Below, piece after piece: positions 51,012 to 60,347 of a stretch of DNA of 64,000 nt. The notes below the pieces were generated by a model that did not search any database, was not told the DNA's origin, and worked only from the letters and a program-made list of their open reading frames with translations. This DNA comes from Granulicella sapmiensis. Its GTDB lineage: Bacteria; Acidobacteriota; Terriglobia; Terriglobales; Acidobacteriaceae. The stretch covers positions 62,001 through 126,000 of the forward strand of contig JAMFSR010000026.1 in assembly GCA_026225395.1 (NCBI GenBank). Direction: 5' to 3'. The position numbers were made by a program, and so were the translations under genes. Each line of letters starts with the position of its first letter. Position 1 is the first letter of the stretch.

Positions 51012-51076
51012 GCCAGCAAGTATGGCACAGCGGTAGCGACCGGATACAATCCGGAGAGTTTGTGATCGGAGTGACG

Positions 51077-53032
51077 ATGCGAGTAGCGGGGATTGTGGCG
51101 GTTGCGGGGCTGATGGTGGCGATAACGGCGGGGGGGCAGGCTCCCGGGGCTGCGCCCGCGAAGGCTCCGGTGCCATCTCCCGAAGAGCAGCGGCGAGAGC
51201 AGCTGGAGTTTTACCGGACCCACTATACGAAGCATGAGTATCGCATCGACATGCGCGATGGCGTGAAGCTTTATACGGTGGTGTATATGCCGATCGCGTC
51301 GGAGTTTGAGGACAAAGGGCCGTATCCGTTTATGGTGTCGCGGACGCCGTATAGCTGTGGCAACTATGACAACGCGACAATCAGCCCGCAGGTAACCCAT
51401 AACATGACGATGGTGCGAAGCGGATACATCCTTGTGTGTCAGGATGTGCGCGGGCGTTGGGAGAGCGAAGGCACATGGTTGGAGATGACGCCCGCGAAGG
51501 ATGGCAAGGGCATTGATGAATCGACCGATATGTATGACACGGTCGATTGGCTCTTGAAGCATGTGAAGGGTAACAACGGGAAGGTGGGGATTTCGGGGAT
51601 CAGCTATCCGGGGTTTTATACCGCGGCGAGCGTTGTGGATGGACATCCGGCGATCAAGGCGGCAAGCCCGCAGGCTCCGGTAACGGATCTTTGGATGGGC
51701 GACGATGCATATCACGGCGGCGCATTCATGCTGGATGCGAACCACTCTTTCTACGCGCCGTTCTTTGGGCCGCAGAAGAACCCGCTCAGGGAGGAGCCGA
51801 AGAACAATTTCGATTTTGGCACGAAGGACATGTATTCGTACTACCTGAAGATGGGGACGCTGGCGAAGCTGGATTCTCCGGAGGGCGGGACGAATGCGTA
51901 TTTCCATGACCAGGTGATTCACGACACCTATGACAGCTACTGGAAGGCGCGGGATATTTCGACGCACCTGCATGGTGTGAAGGCGGCGGTGCTGGATGTG
52001 GGCGGCTGGTTCGATGCGGAGGACCTGGCCGGGCCGGTGAAGGTGTTCCATGCTATCAACAAGCTGAGCCCAAATGTGCCGGAGAATACGCTGGTGGAAG
52101 GGCCGTGGGTGCATGGTGGATGGGCGCGAGGGACGGGTGCACAGCTTGGGGACATCAAGTTTGGCGATGCGCCTTCGGAGTTCTTCCAGACGCAGATTGA
52201 GGCGCCGTTCTTTGCGCATTACTTGAAGGATGCTCCGATGGCTCCGCTGCCGAAGGCGTATGTGTTTGAGACGGGGAGCGATGTTTGGAAGAAGTATGAT
52301 GCGTGGCCGCCGAAGCCGGCCAAGGCGAAGATGATTTACTTCCAGCCGGACGGTGGGCTGGGTTGGGAGAAACCGAAGGCGAAAGACAGCAAGGATGAGT
52401 ATGTGAGCGATCCGTCGCATCCGGTGCCGTTTACGCAGTATGTCGCTGAGGCCGATGTGCCGCAACGGTATATGGACGACGATCAGCGGTTTGCGACGCG
52501 GCGCGGCGATGTGCTGGTGTATGAATCGAAGCCGTTGAAGGAAGATGTGACGGTGGTTGGGCCGGTGAAGCCGATGCTGAAGATTGCGTCGACGGGAACG
52601 GACTCGGACTTTGTGGTGAAGCTGATCGATGTGTATCCGGAGAACTATGTCGATCCGGATGCGGTGGCGGATCAGGGCAAGCATGTGACGTCGGCGATGA
52701 CGCCGGTGTTTTTGCAGGGCTACCAGATGATGGTGCGGGGCGAACCGATTCGGGCGAAGTTCCGCAACAGCTGGGAGACGCCGGAGCCGCTGGTGCCGGG
52801 CAAGGTGACCGAGGTCGACTTCACGATGCAGGACGTGAACCACACGTTCCTGAAAGGCCACCGGATCATGGTGCAGGTACAAAGCTCGTGGTTTCCGCTG
52901 ATCGATAGGAACCCGCAGGTGTTTGAGGATATTGCGAAAGCGAAGCCGGGGGATTTTGTGAAGGCGACGGAGACGGTTTATCACCAGGCGGATGCGGCTA
53001 GTGGGGTGGAGTTGTTGGTGATGCCGAAGTGA
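51077..53032 (+). CDS. CocE/NonD family hydrolase (X-Pro dipeptidyl peptidase-like)
   Basis: Secreted serine hydrolase of 651 residues, signal peptide MRVAGIVAVAGLMVAITAGG. The alpha/beta-hydrolase domain has GISYPGFYTA with the nucleophile Ser and SRTPYSCGNYDN near the N-terminus, and the C-terminal jelly-roll reads FLKGHRIMVQVQSSWFPLI. This family holds acyl-glutaryl, cocaine and beta-lactam esterases or X-Pro peptidases; the substrate is unknown. The start at 51077 (CGGAG upstream) is preferred over upstream GTG codons. A heptamer array begins on its stop codon and a terminator follows. Confidence 0.9.
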   Translation: MRVAGIVAVAGLMVAITAGGQAPGAAPAKAPVPSPEEQRREQLEFYRTHYTKHEYRIDMRDGVKLYTVVYMPIASEFEDKGPYPFMVSRTPYSCGNYDNATISPQVTHNMTMVRSGYILVCQDVRGRWESEGTWLEMTPAKDGKGIDESTDMYDTVDWLLKHVKGNNGKVGISGISYPGFYTAASVVDGHPAIKAASPQAPVTDLWMGDDAYHGGAFMLDANHSFYAPFFGPQKNPLREEPKNNFDFGTKDMYSYYLKMGTLAKLDSPEGGTNAYFHDQVIHDTYDSYWKARDISTHLHGVKAAVLDVGGWFDAEDLAGPVKVFHAINKLSPNVPENTLVEGPWVHGGWARGTGAQLGDIKFGDAPSEFFQTQIEAPFFAHYLKDAPMAPLPKAYVFETGSDVWKKYDAWPPKPAKAKMIYFQPDGGLGWEKPKAKDSKDEYVSDPSHPVPFTQYVAEADVPQRYMDDDQRFATRRGDVLVYESKPLKEDVTVVGPVKPMLKIASTGTDSDFVVKLIDVYPENYVDPDAVADQGKHVTSAMTPVFLQGYQMMVRGEPIRAKFRNSWETPEPLVPGKVTEVDFTMQDVNHTFLKGHRIMVQVQSSWFPLIDRNPQVFEDIAKAKPGDFVKATETVYHQADAASGVELLVMPK

Positions 53033-53058
53033 GGCAGGAAGTAGGAAATAGGAAGTAG
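53031..53058. repeat. Heptamer array, four units, at the hydrolase stop codon
   Basis: GAGGCAG, GAAGTAG, GAAATAG, GAAGTAG. All end in (C/T)AG. The first unit overlaps the TGA stop. Confidence 0.6.
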
Positions 53059-53061
53059 GGG

Positions 53062-53089
53062 AGCCGCGAGTAGGTGTCGCGGCTTTTCT
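53062..53089 (+). terminator. Rho-independent terminator of the CocE/NonD hydrolase
   Basis: 8-base stem AGCCGCGA/TCGCGGCT, 7-base loop, then TTTTCT. It lies directly after the heptamer array. The convergent Fic gene stops at 53093. Confidence 0.75.
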
Positions 53090-53092
53090 GCG

Positions 53093-53679
53093 TTAGAGGA
53101 GGCGCTGGCGGATGATGGAGGCTAGTTGGGAGCTGTTGCCGGTGGCGTAGCCGATGCGGGAGGCTTCGTTGTTTTCCGCTTGCGTGAGGTTGGTCCAGAC
53201 GAGACGATGGCCGGCGGTGAGCGCCAAGGTGCGGATGAACTCGCGCTGAGTGCGGCCGTTGCCTTCGCGGAAGGGTGGACGGCGTTGATCTCGTTGAGGT
53301 AGTGGGCGGCGCGGAGGGCGAAGGTGTTGGGGTCCAGGTGCTTTAGGTGGTTTTCGGTGCGGATGTTGTTGGAGATCGTTTGGAGCGAGGACTCGATGTA
53401 GATAGGTGGCGGGAAGCTGAAGGAACCAGTGCGTGCCGTAGTGACGGTGCGGAAGTCGCCCGCCCAGGGGAAGATGTCTTGAAAGATATAGCGGTGGATC
53501 GCGCGGATGTGCGGGATGTCGAACTTGCCCTTTACGGGCGATGCCTGTAACTCAACAAGTCTTGCGCGCGACAGATCCGCAATGGCTATTTCCAAGGCTT
53601 GCGGATCGGTGAGATGCAGCGTGTTGCGAAGGACTCTATGTTCGTCGTCGAAGTGTCCATCGTAGATGTCGCTGTTCAC
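53093..53679 (-). pseudogene. Fic-domain toxin, frameshifted inside the catalytic motif
   Basis: Fic proteins transfer AMP from ATP to target proteins; as class I toxins they are held by a small partner. The N-terminal half is intact: KGKFDIPHIRAIHRYIFQDI and FPWAGDFRTVTTARTGSFSF are standard for Fic/DOC toxins. After ...EINAVHP (His135) the frame breaks near 53271-53276, where one base seems missing. In the next frame the motif continues as FREGNGRTQREFIRTLALTA, completing the full HPFxxGNGRxxR consensus, and runs to a stop at 53093. Without the deletion the protein would have about 195 residues. As it stands the product lacks most of the active-site loop. The gene follows its antitoxin with 2 bases between them. 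Confidence 0.8.
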
Positions 53680-53681
53680 GG

Positions 53682-53888
53682 CTAGATTCCGTAGAGAGCT
53701 CGCACAGAGGTGCCGTATTCTTCGAAGGTGATTTCGCCCGAGGCATAACGCTCGGCGAGGGCGATGCCTGCCGGGCTGGGGGGAACGCCTTCAGCCAGGG
53801 TCGATCCTAGAGAAGAATCAACCGCGATGCGACGTTCTTCAAGAGTGTCGAGAGGCTTTATCGGGAGCGGTTGGACGGTGGCGGCCAT
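53682..53888 (-). CDS. VbhA-like antitoxin of the Fic toxin
   Basis: 68-residue antitoxin. SSLGSTLAEGVPPSPAGIAL contains S29-x3-E33-G34, matching the S/T-xxx-E-G/N inhibitory helix motif that in VbhA blocks ATP gamma-phosphate binding by the Fic toxin. It continues with ERYASGEITFEEYGTSVRAL, the recognised C-terminal part of the antitoxin group. It directly precedes the toxin, as in class I Fic pairs. Still intact although the toxin is broken. Confidence 0.82.
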   Translation of the reverse strand: MAATVQPLPIKPLDTLEERRIAVDSSLGSTLAEGVPPSPAGIALAERYASGEITFEEYGTSVRALYGI

Positions 53889-53921
53889 GGCGTTCTCCTG
53901 CTTCTATTTTACTCCGCTGGC

Positions 53922-55355
53922 CTATGGTTTTGGTGCCGCCGCTGGTGCGTCCGCGGGCTTTGTTTCCGCGGGTTTTCCTGTTTCGGGAGGGGTGGCGTTG
54001 TCGGGCTTCGCGGGGACGATGGCGGGGATGGCGAAGGGGTCTTGCAGGCTTGGGCTTTGGGTGGTGAAGAGCTCGGCGCCGTTTTCGGTGATGAGCATGT
54101 CATCTTCAAGGCGGATGCCGAATTTGCCGCGGAGGTAGATGCCGGGCTCGTTGGAGAAGACCATGCCGGCGACGAGCTTCTGGGTGTTGCCGCCGACGAG
54201 GTAGGGCCACTCGTGCATGTCGAGTCCGATGCCGTGGCCGAGGCGGTGGGAGAAGTAGTCGAAGCCGTGGCCGTAGCCGGAGTCGACGATGATCTTGCGG
54301 GCGGCCGCGTCGATGGATTGCATCTCCGCGCCGGGGCGGGCAGCGGCCAGGGCGGCAGACTGGGCGTTTGAGACGATGCGGAAGATTTCACGCTGGAAGT
54401 CGGTGGGGGTGCCGTAGACGAAGCTGCGGGAGATGTCGGAGGTGTAGCCTTCGACCTCGCAGCCATCGTCGATGAGGACCATGTCGTCTTCCTTGATGAC
54501 CTGTGGGCCGGGGCGGCCGTGGGGAAGGGCGGAGTCGATGCCGACGTTGCAGGAGGCTTCGCCCTGGACGCCGCAGCGGGCGTAGGCGCGGGTGACGAGG
54601 TCGGTGAACTTTTTGTTGGTGTCGCCGGGACCGCAGGACTGGTAGACGGCTTTGTAGACCTTGAAGGTGATGTCGTTGGCCAAACGCATGAGAGCGATTT
54701 CGGCCGGCGACTTGAGCGAGCGGCAGCCGGCGGTGACGGGTGTTGCGGGAACGAGCTTGAGTGCCGGGGCGGCGTGGGCGATGGAGCTGGCGAAGGCGTA
54801 CTGGACGTGCTCTTCGATGCCAAGCGTCCCGGTGGCCATGTTGTACTCGGCGAGGCCGCGCTGGAGGATTTTGTAGGGGTCTTCGTTTTCCTGCCAGAGG
54901 TAGGTGATGGTGGTTTCGCGTTCGGGCAGGCCGAGGTAGAGGTCGTTCAGGTGATCGCGCTCGAAGTAGGGGCAGACGATAAACGGAGCGGCGGACTGCG
55001 GGAGGACGTAGGCGAAGAGGCGTTCGGACTGGTACCAGGTCATGCCGGTGAAGTAGCGGAGGCTGGCGCCGGTGGTGATGAGGATGGCGTCCATGCCGTA
55101 GGTCTTCATGAGCTCCCGAGCGAGGTCGAGGCGGGTCTGGCGCTCGTCCTTGGTGATGGGGACAATGTCCTTGCGGCGGTCGGTGAGGGCGAGGATAGCG
55201 GCGGGAAGCGCAGGCTCGTCGCCGCAGGGAGGCGCAGAAGGCGGTGTGGAGGCGTCGGCGGGCTTCGCTTGGGGCTCAGGGGCGTTCTGGGCGTGCAGGG
55301 CGAGCGTGGGGGCCGTAGCGGCGGCGGTGACCAGGAAGCGGCGGCGGGAAAGCAT
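53922..55355 (-). CDS. M24 family Xaa-Pro peptidase (secreted)
   Basis: Cleaves N-terminal residues next to proline; dinuclear metal enzyme of 477 residues. MLSRRRFLVTAAATAPTLAL has the twin-arginine export signature. Metal ligands appear as LIDDGCEVEGYTSDISRSF (two Asp), LGHGIGLDMHEWPY (His) and SNEPGIYLRGKFGIRLEDDM (two Glu). The C-terminal tail is Pro/Ala rich. Upstream lies fbp in divergent orientation. Confidence 0.9.
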   Translation of the reverse strand: MLSRRRFLVTAAATAPTLALHAQNAPEPQAKPADASTPPSAPPCGDEPALPAAILALTDRRKDIVPITKDERQTRLDLARELMKTYGMDAILITTGASLRYFTGMTWYQSERLFAYVLPQSAAPFIVCPYFERDHLNDLYLGLPERETTITYLWQENEDPYKILQRGLAEYNMATGTLGIEEHVQYAFASSIAHAAPALKLVPATPVTAGCRSLKSPAEIALMRLANDITFKVYKAVYQSCGPGDTNKKFTDLVTRAYARCGVQGEASCNVGIDSALPHGRPGPQVIKEDDMVLIDDGCEVEGYTSDISRSFVYGTPTDFQREIFRIVSNAQSAALAAARPGAEMQSIDAAARKIIVDSGYGHGFDYFSHRLGHGIGLDMHEWPYLVGGNTQKLVAGMVFSNEPGIYLRGKFGIRLEDDMLITENGAELFTTQSPSLQDPFAIPAIVPAKPDNATPPETGKPAETKPADAPAAAPKP

Positions 55356-55489
55356 AGATGAATTGTAGGGCTTGAGCCTATCGCACGATTTGCGCGATTA
55401 ACGGTGTTTGTCCTTGGCTACGGGGGTACGCGGATGCTATGGTCTTGGCCTAAGCAGGGCCGCCGGAACGGCGCGAGGAGTTCCAAAGA

Positions 55490-56482
55490 ATGATTACGAC
55501 GGTAGAGCAGCATTTGCTGAAGCAGCAGCGCAGCGTGAGCGATGCCACGGGCACGTTTAGCTGGCTGCTCAACGGCATTACGCTGGCTACCAAAATGGTG
55601 GAAGCGAAGATCCGCATGGGCGCGCTGAGCGATTCGTTGGGCGCCTATGGTGCGGTAAATGTCCAGGGAGAGCACCAGCAAAAGCTGGATGTTTTTGCCA
55701 ATGAAGCCCTTCTGCATACGCTTGGCCTGCGCGACAGCGTGGCGGCGCTGGTGAGCGAAGAAGACGAGCTGCCGATGATGATGAACCTGGATCCGGAGCG
55801 CGGCAAGTACATCGTGATCTTCGATCCGTTGGACGGTTCGTCGAATATCGACGTAAATGTGAACGTCGGGACGATTTTCAGCATTCACAAGCGCGTGGTT
55901 TCGGACAAGGACGATATCGAAGAGTCGATTCTGCAGCCAGGCTACAAGCAGGTGGCGGCGGGATATGTGGTGTATGGGCCTTCAACCGTGCTGGTATATA
56001 CGGCCGGAAGCGGGGTGCATGGGTTCACGCTCGATCCGAGAATTGGAGCGTATGTGCTGAGCAACGAGTCGATGAAAATGCCTGAGCAGGGGCCGTATTA
56101 CTCGACCAACGACGCCAATGCGGACACCTGGCCGCCGGTGTATCGCGAGTACCTGGCGATGCTGCGGCGCGGGGAGCTGGGCGGCAAGCCGTACAGCGCG
56201 CGGTATATTGGGAGCCTGGTCGCGGATTTCCATCGGACGCTGCTGAAGGGTGGCGTGTTTCTGTATCCGCCCAGCACGAAGTCGAAGAAGGGCAAGCTGC
56301 GGCTGATGTATGAGGCCAATCCGCTGGCGTTTATCGCCGAGCAGGCGGGCGGCATGGCCGTCAACGGGCCGACGCGGATCATGGACTTGCAGCCGGCGCA
56401 CATCCACGAGCGCACGCCGTTTATCGTGGGCAGCCGCCGCGAGGTGGAGGCGCTGCAGAAGGCGCTGGCGGAGGCCGAGTAA
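55490..56482 (+). CDS. fbp: Fructose-1,6-bisphosphatase class I
   Basis: Hydrolyses fructose-1,6-bisphosphate to fructose-6-phosphate in gluconeogenesis. The protein has 330 residues. IFDPLDGSSNIDVNVNVGTI supplies the magnesium-binding DPLDGS motif, and RYIGSLVADFHRTLLKGGVF plus ANPLAFIAEQAGG follow as in family members. GAGGAG precedes the ATG. Its stop overlaps the next start in TAATG. Confidence 0.95.
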   Translation: MITTVEQHLLKQQRSVSDATGTFSWLLNGITLATKMVEAKIRMGALSDSLGAYGAVNVQGEHQQKLDVFANEALLHTLGLRDSVAALVSEEDELPMMMNLDPERGKYIVIFDPLDGSSNIDVNVNVGTIFSIHKRVVSDKDDIEESILQPGYKQVAAGYVVYGPSTVLVYTAGSGVHGFTLDPRIGAYVLSNESMKMPEQGPYYSTNDANADTWPPVYREYLAMLRRGELGGKPYSARYIGSLVADFHRTLLKGGVFLYPPSTKSKKGKLRLMYEANPLAFIAEQAGGMAVNGPTRIMDLQPAHIHERTPFIVGSRREVEALQKALAEAE

Positions 56483-57423
56483 TGGCGGCGGTGGCTACAG
56501 TGGCGGAGCGGCTTTACTACGCGTCGGCTGCGCTCGATTTTGAGGCGACGGTGACCGACATCCGGCTGGTGTCTCGCGAAGGCGCGGATGCGCTTTGGCA
56601 GGTGGCGCTGGATAAGACGGCGTTCTATCCCGAAGGCGGTGGGCAGCCGTGGGATACGGGCGTGCTGATTGCCACGGCCAAGAGCGGCGCGACACTGGAG
56701 GTTGCCGTAGAGCGCGTGGAAGAGGATGAAGCCGGCGAGGTTTGGCACTACGTGCGCAAGCCGCTGGTGGCCGGGACGGAAGTGGTCGGCTATGTGGACG
56801 CGGCGCGGCGGCAGGACCATGAACAGCAGCACTCCGGGCAGCATCTGCTGTCGGCGATGTTTTTACGCGAAATTGGTGCGCGGACGGTGTCATTTCACCT
56901 GGGGGCAGAGTCATGCACGATCGATTTAGTGCTGCGCGAGGGTGTGGAGAAGATCGGCGAGCATGAGCTGCGGCGGGTGGAGGATGCAGCGAATATCGTG
57001 GTGAGCGAGGGCAGGCCGTTGATGTCGCACTGGATTGAGCGCGAGATGGCGGACCTGATGCTGTCGCGGGGCGATTTGCGGAAGCTGCCGCCGCGCGAAG
57101 GGCCGTTTCGGATTGTGCAGATGCAGGGGATTGAATTCAACGCTTGCGGTGGGACGCATGTGTCGAACACGGGCGCGATTGGGGCGATTACGCTGCGGCG
57201 CGTGGAGAAGGTGAACCAGGGCTGGCGGGTGGAATTTTGCTGCGGGCTGCGGGCGGTGAGGATGGCTCGGAGGGACTATGAGCTGCTGGATGGGGTGGCG
57301 CGGACGCTGAGCGTGGGGGCGAAGGATGTTCCGGCGCGGGTGGAGAAGCTGCTTGAGGAAAAGAAGGTCGCAGCGAAGGAGCTCAAGGCGCTTCAGAAAC
57401 AGCAGGCATCTTCGCAGAGTTAG
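56482..57423 (+). CDS. AlaX-like alanyl-tRNA editing protein
   Basis: Hydrolyses mischarged seryl- or glycyl-tRNA(Ala) in trans. The protein has 313 residues. AFYPEGGGQPWDTG and RQDHEQQHSGQHLLSAMFLR with HxxxH, and FNACGGTHVSNTGAIG with Cys-x3-His form the zinc site of the AlaRS editing domain; a coiled-coil-like C-terminal tail (RVEKLLEEKKVAAKELKALQ) corresponds to part of the C-Ala region. Long AlaX-L type. The ATG overlaps the fbp stop. Confidence 0.92.
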   Translation: MAAVATVAERLYYASAALDFEATVTDIRLVSREGADALWQVALDKTAFYPEGGGQPWDTGVLIATAKSGATLEVAVERVEEDEAGEVWHYVRKPLVAGTEVVGYVDAARRQDHEQQHSGQHLLSAMFLREIGARTVSFHLGAESCTIDLVLREGVEKIGEHELRRVEDAANIVVSEGRPLMSHWIEREMADLMLSRGDLRKLPPREGPFRIVQMQGIEFNACGGTHVSNTGAIGAITLRRVEKVNQGWRVEFCCGLRAVRMARRDYELLDGVARTLSVGAKDVPARVEKLLEEKKVAAKELKALQKQQASSQS

Positions 57424-57450
57424 ACATCAGGCGTGCGGTAATCTGTTGGC

Positions 57451-57807
57451 ATGAAATTTGAACTCACCGAGTATCTCTCGAAGCTTCCGTTGGCTGCTAC
57501 GAAGGTCTGGCCGGAAGGGGTTTGGGACTTGGAGGCGTTCGCCCATGGCTCCATGTCCCTCATCGTTTTCGCCCCGCGGGGCACGGACTACCAGACCACC
57601 CATAAGCAGGATGAGATCTACATCGTCCATCGCGGTACCGGGGTGCTGCAGGTTGCTGATGAGCGGTTTCCGTTTGTGGCGGGAGACGCGCTCTTCGTGC
57701 CGGCGAATGTGTCGCATCGTTTTGTGGAGTTTTCAGACGACCTCGTGACGTGGGCGATCTTCTGGGGGCCGGAGGGTGGGGAATCTCCACATGGTGACGG
57801 CAAGTAA
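57451..57807 (+). CDS. Cupin-domain protein
   Basis: 118-residue single-domain cupin. The beta-barrel motif is seen as THKQDEIYIVHRGTG with candidate metal ligands His and Glu, and PFVAGDALFVPANVSHRFVEF, the second motif with His. Function unknown. It lies 27 bases after the editing protein and 9 bases before priA, likely one transcript. Confidence 0.85.
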   Translation: MKFELTEYLSKLPLAATKVWPEGVWDLEAFAHGSMSLIVFAPRGTDYQTTHKQDEIYIVHRGTGVLQVADERFPFVAGDALFVPANVSHRFVEFSDDLVTWAIFWGPEGGESPHGDGK

Positions 57808-57816
57808 GCTGGTGAG

Positions 57817-60345
57817 GTGAGCCAGTTTTGCGATGTCGCGTTGCCGGTGCCTTTAGACCGGGCTTTTACCTATGAGCTGGGGGAGCTTGAGGTAGAGGTA
57901 GGCGCGCGGGTGCTGGTGCCGTTTGGTGGGCAAAAGCTGATGGGGGTGGTCGTGGGGCTGCATGATCGGCGGCCCGAGGATGTCGACATCAAGCGCGTGG
58001 AGCAGGTGTTGGATGAGGTCGCGCTTGTTTCCGATGAGCTGATGGAGCTGGGTAAGTGGATTGCCGGGTACTACTGCGCGCCGCTGGGTGAGGTGCTGCG
58101 GGGGATGCTTCCGCTGACGGCTGAGGTGAAGCGGCAGTGGGTGTACCGCATCGGCGAGGCCGGGCGGCGCGTGCTGTTTGAGGGCGCGCGTGGGTCGTCG
58201 CGGCGGTCGAAGCTGAGTGTGGAGGACCAGAATCGCGAGTACGCGGTGCTGAATTACCTGGAGTCGGGTGAGGCGGGGAAGACGGCTTCGATTCGGAGTG
58301 CGACGGGGGCGAACAAGGCGCTACTGGATGCGATGGCGCGGAAGAAGTGGCTGGTGCGGGAGGCGCTGGCAGAGGTGAGGGACGCGCGGCGGGTGGAGAT
58401 GGTTGCGGAACTAGTTAACAGCGAACAGCCAACAGGAAACAGCGAAGGCGAGACGAAGCGGCTGCCGAAGTTGAATGAAAACCAGCTAGCGGTCATGGCG
58501 GAACTGGCTGGGTGTGGTGGCAGGGAGCTGGTGAGGGAGTTGCGGGGGCGGCTGGCGGCGTTGGGTGTGCCGGAGTCTACGCTGGGGACCCTGGTGAAGC
58601 GGGGGCTAGTGCGGCTGGAGCAGGTCGCGCAGGGCTTCGAGGTGTCAGGGCTTGGGCAGGGAGCGGGTAAAAAGTTTGCCCATGAGCACGCGCTCAACGA
58701 GGCGCAGATGGAGGCTCTGGGTACGATGGTTGCGGCGATGGAGAAGGGTGGTTTTGCGCCGCATCTGCTGTACGGGATTACGGGGTCGGGCAAGACAGCA
58801 GTGTATGTAGCAGCGATGCAGCGGGTGTTGGCTGCGGGGAAAAGTGCGCTGCTGCTCGTCCCGGAGATTGGACTGACGCCGGGCGTCGCGGCTCAGATGG
58901 TGGCGGCGTTCGGAGGTGAGGTCGCCCTGATGCACTCGCAGCTGACGCCGGATGAGCGGGCTGAACAGTGGCACAGGATTCGCCGGGGCGAGGCGCGGGT
59001 GGTGGTGGGGACGCGGTCGGCGGTGTTTGCGCCCATGCCCGACCTCGGGCTGATTGTCGTCGATGAAGAGCATGACTCGAGCTACAAGCAGGAAGAGACG
59101 CCGCGGTATCACGGGCGCGACGTGGCGGTGATGCGGGCGAAGCTACTGGGCTGCACGGTGGTGCTGGGGTCGGCGACGCCGTCGCTTGAGAGCTGGAACA
59201 ACGCCGAGCGTGGCCGGTATGCGCGAGTCGAGTTGCTGCGACGGGTTGAGGAGCGGCCGCTGCCGGCGGTGGAAATGGTAGATATGCGTGAAGAGTTCCG
59301 TGTAACTGGCTCAGAACAAATGTTTTCGAGACGATTGATTGAAGAGACGCAGGCGGCGTTAGGGCGCGGGGAGCAGGTGATGATCCTGCTCAACCGTCGC
59401 GGATACAGCTTCGTAGTCATGTGCAGAAGCTGTGGAGAAAAGATCGAGTGCGAGAACTGCGCGATTTCGCTGACGTATCACAAGGGCGCGCGGGACGATG
59501 AGCATAACGGCGAGGCCCGGGTGGGGCAGCGGCTGGAGTGCCACTACTGTGGATTCAAGCGCGGCGTTCCACGGGAATGCCCGAAGTGCAAGAGTCAACA
59601 TTTGTATTACTTAGGAGCAGGATCTCAACAAGGGGAAGAGAGATTGCAGGAGATTTTTCCACAGGCCCGGATTGGACGGATGGATCGCGATACGGCGCGG
59701 ACGCGTGGTGATATGGAGCGTCTGCTGAACCGGCTGCACTCAGGAGAGATCAATCTGCTGGTTGGGACGCAGATGATCGCCAAGGGGCACGATATCCACG
59801 GCGTAACGCTGGTTGGGGTGGTCGGAGCGGACTTCGCTCTGGGACTGCCGGACTTTCGCGCAGCCGAAAGGGTGTTCCAGTTAATCACGCAGGTCAGCGG
59901 CCGGGCGGGTCGCGGCGAGCTTCCGGGAAAGGTACTGGTGCAAACCTATCAGTCCGACCATTACGTTAACAAGTTAGCGCAGCAGCATGATTACACAGGT
60001 TTTGCAACGCGTGAAATGTTCTTTCGGCGGGCAATGCGGTATCCGCCACTGAGCGTACTGGCGAATGTGATTGTCCAGAGCGAGACGCTGGAAGAAGCGC
60101 TGGGGTGGGCGACAAAACTGGGGCGTTGGTTCGAGAGCAGGAAGCTTGACGGGGTGCGGGTACTTGGGCCGGCGGCGGCGCCGCTGTCACGGCTGAAGCG
60201 GATCTACCGGTATCACTTTGTATTGAAGGCTGACCGGAGGGATGTGCTGGCAGCGGCGCTGCGGGAGATGCTGGCGGTGGTGGAGCGCGAGGAAATCCCG
60301 CGACGGTCGATAGTGGTGGATGTGGATGCCGTCCACTTGATGTAA
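57817..60345 (+). CDS. priA: Primosomal protein N-prime (replication restart helicase)
   Basis: DNA helicase that reloads the replicative helicase at stalled forks. The protein has 842 residues. Walker A GITGSGKT at 320-327, DEEH box near 416-419 in LIVVDEEHDSSY, and the zinc region CRSCGEKIECENC ... CHYCGFKRGVPRECPKC. GTQMIAKGHDIHGVTLVGVV is the late helicase motif. The GTG start is at 57817. A heptamer array encodes part of residues 198-209, in the variable linker. Confidence 0.95.
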   Translation: MSQFCDVALPVPLDRAFTYELGELEVEVGARVLVPFGGQKLMGVVVGLHDRRPEDVDIKRVEQVLDEVALVSDELMELGKWIAGYYCAPLGEVLRGMLPLTAEVKRQWVYRIGEAGRRVLFEGARGSSRRSKLSVEDQNREYAVLNYLESGEAGKTASIRSATGANKALLDAMARKKWLVREALAEVRDARRVEMVAELVNSEQPTGNSEGETKRLPKLNENQLAVMAELAGCGGRELVRELRGRLAALGVPESTLGTLVKRGLVRLEQVAQGFEVSGLGQGAGKKFAHEHALNEAQMEALGTMVAAMEKGGFAPHLLYGITGSGKTAVYVAAMQRVLAAGKSALLLVPEIGLTPGVAAQMVAAFGGEVALMHSQLTPDERAEQWHRIRRGEARVVVGTRSAVFAPMPDLGLIVVDEEHDSSYKQEETPRYHGRDVAVMRAKLLGCTVVLGSATPSLESWNNAERGRYARVELLRRVEERPLPAVEMVDMREEFRVTGSEQMFSRRLIEETQAALGRGEQVMILLNRRGYSFVVMCRSCGEKIECENCAISLTYHKGARDDEHNGEARVGQRLECHYCGFKRGVPRECPKCKSQHLYYLGAGSQQGEERLQEIFPQARIGRMDRDTARTRGDMERLLNRLHSGEINLLVGTQMIAKGHDIHGVTLVGVVGADFALGLPDFRAAERVFQLITQVSGRAGRGELPGKVLVQTYQSDHYVNKLAQQHDYTGFATREMFFRRAMRYPPLSVLANVIVQSETLEEALGWATKLGRWFESRKLDGVRVLGPAAAPLSRLKRIYRYHFVLKADRRDVLAAALREMLAVVEREEIPRRSIVVDVDAVHLM
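58408..58442. repeat. Heptamer array inside priA
   Basis: GAACTAG, TTAACAG, CGAACAG, CCAACAG, GAAACAG: five units in a row, each ending (C/T)AG. The array encodes the LVNSEQPTGNS stretch. Confidence 0.65.
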
Positions 60346-60347
60346 GG

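Noticed and set aside
51008-52984. 658-residue reverse frame under the CocE/NonD hydrolase
   Set aside because: Arg/His-rich antisense shadow of a conserved gene, common at this GC content.
53909-54823. 304-residue frame inside the M24 peptidase gene
   Set aside because: Ser/Pro/Thr-only composition; it is the +1 shadow of the peptidase.
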